Shown here in pieces: positions 34,584 to 34,609 of a stretch of 34,609 bases of DNA. This stretch comes from an uncultured Clostridia bacterium. Lineage in GTDB: Bacteria > Bacillota > Clostridia > Oscillospirales > Ruminococcaceae. A model generated the notes under the pieces. It was not told where the DNA came from, did not search any database, and worked only from the letters and a program-made list of their open reading frames with translations. The first letter of the stretch is position 1. Each line of letters opens with the position of its first letter. The DNA lies in assembly GCA_947628615.1 (NCBI GenBank), contig CANRAO010000017.1, positions 1-34,609 on the forward strand. The letters are read 5' to 3'. A program made the position numbers and the translations under genes.

Positions 34584-34609
34584 CAGCCGCTAAAGCGGCT
34601 GTCTTTTTT
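34584..34609 (+). terminator. Hairpin with T-run at the window end
   Basis: CAGCCGC / GCGGCTG with TAAA loop, then TCTTTTTT. Confidence 0.65.

Overview
The window looks like chromosome from a low-GC, AT-rich anaerobic member of the Firmicutes, most likely a Ruminococcus-like clostridium of the Oscillospiraceae. The signs are strong AGGAGG ribosome binding sites, TTGACA/TATAAT promoters, a HrcA/CIRCE heat-shock operon, class I ketol-acid reductoisomerase, and a two-cluster 4Fe-4S ferredoxin. The genus is inferred from gene style only; no 16S rRNA or database match is available.

Layout. 1-3.6 kb: leftward arginine operon argG - (four-helix-bundle cassette) - argH - argC (argC runs off the left edge). 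3.6-9.8 kb: small membrane protein, flavin reductase-like protein, membrane-anchored L,D-transpeptidase, ferredoxin, HD-domain protein, galactokinase and a TrmB-like tRNA methyltransferase. 9.8-10.05 kb: a chain of four strong hairpins plus a bidirectional terminator. 10.06-13.5 kb: leftward ilvB-ilvN-ilvC (branched-chain amino acids). 13.54-13.81 kb: the ilvB promoter preceded by two compact promoter-hairpin-terminator units that look like tandem small RNAs. 13.9-16.1 kb: acyltransferase, two ribbon-helix-helix proteins and decayed sequence. 16.2-18.6 kb: an archaeal-type valyl-tRNA synthetase. 18.7-21.0 kb: leftward WYL regulator, a uracil-DNA-glycosylase-like protein and a small lipoprotein. 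21.2-26.2 kb: hrcA-grpE-dnaK-dnaJ under a perfect CIRCE operator. 26.3-29.1 kb: a family 2 glycoside hydrolase. 29.29 kb: initiator tRNA-Met.

From the tRNA to about 34.26 kb lies a decayed integrated element of about 4.9 kb. It is bounded by a 17-bp direct repeat of the tRNA anticodon-loop region. It holds a broken tyrosine integrase, a small unknown gene, an IS200/IS605-like palindromic remnant, a lipoprotein gene, a zinc-ribbon membrane protein gene and a divergent XRE regulator. Beyond it are the displaced tRNA 3' remnant with its old terminator and a second copy of the 51-bp palindromic repeat.

The most unusual signals are: (1) the tandem 68-nt hairpin RNAs upstream of ilvB; (2) degenerate heptamer (7-bp period) arrays at four places, including a pair that exactly brackets the four-helix-bundle gene inserted at the argG stop codon; (3) the tRNA-bounded decayed element; (4) the WYL + UDG-like pair; (5) a perfect operator placed inside the promoter spacer of a ribbon-helix-helix gene; and (6) an archaeal-type ValRS with no T-box leader.
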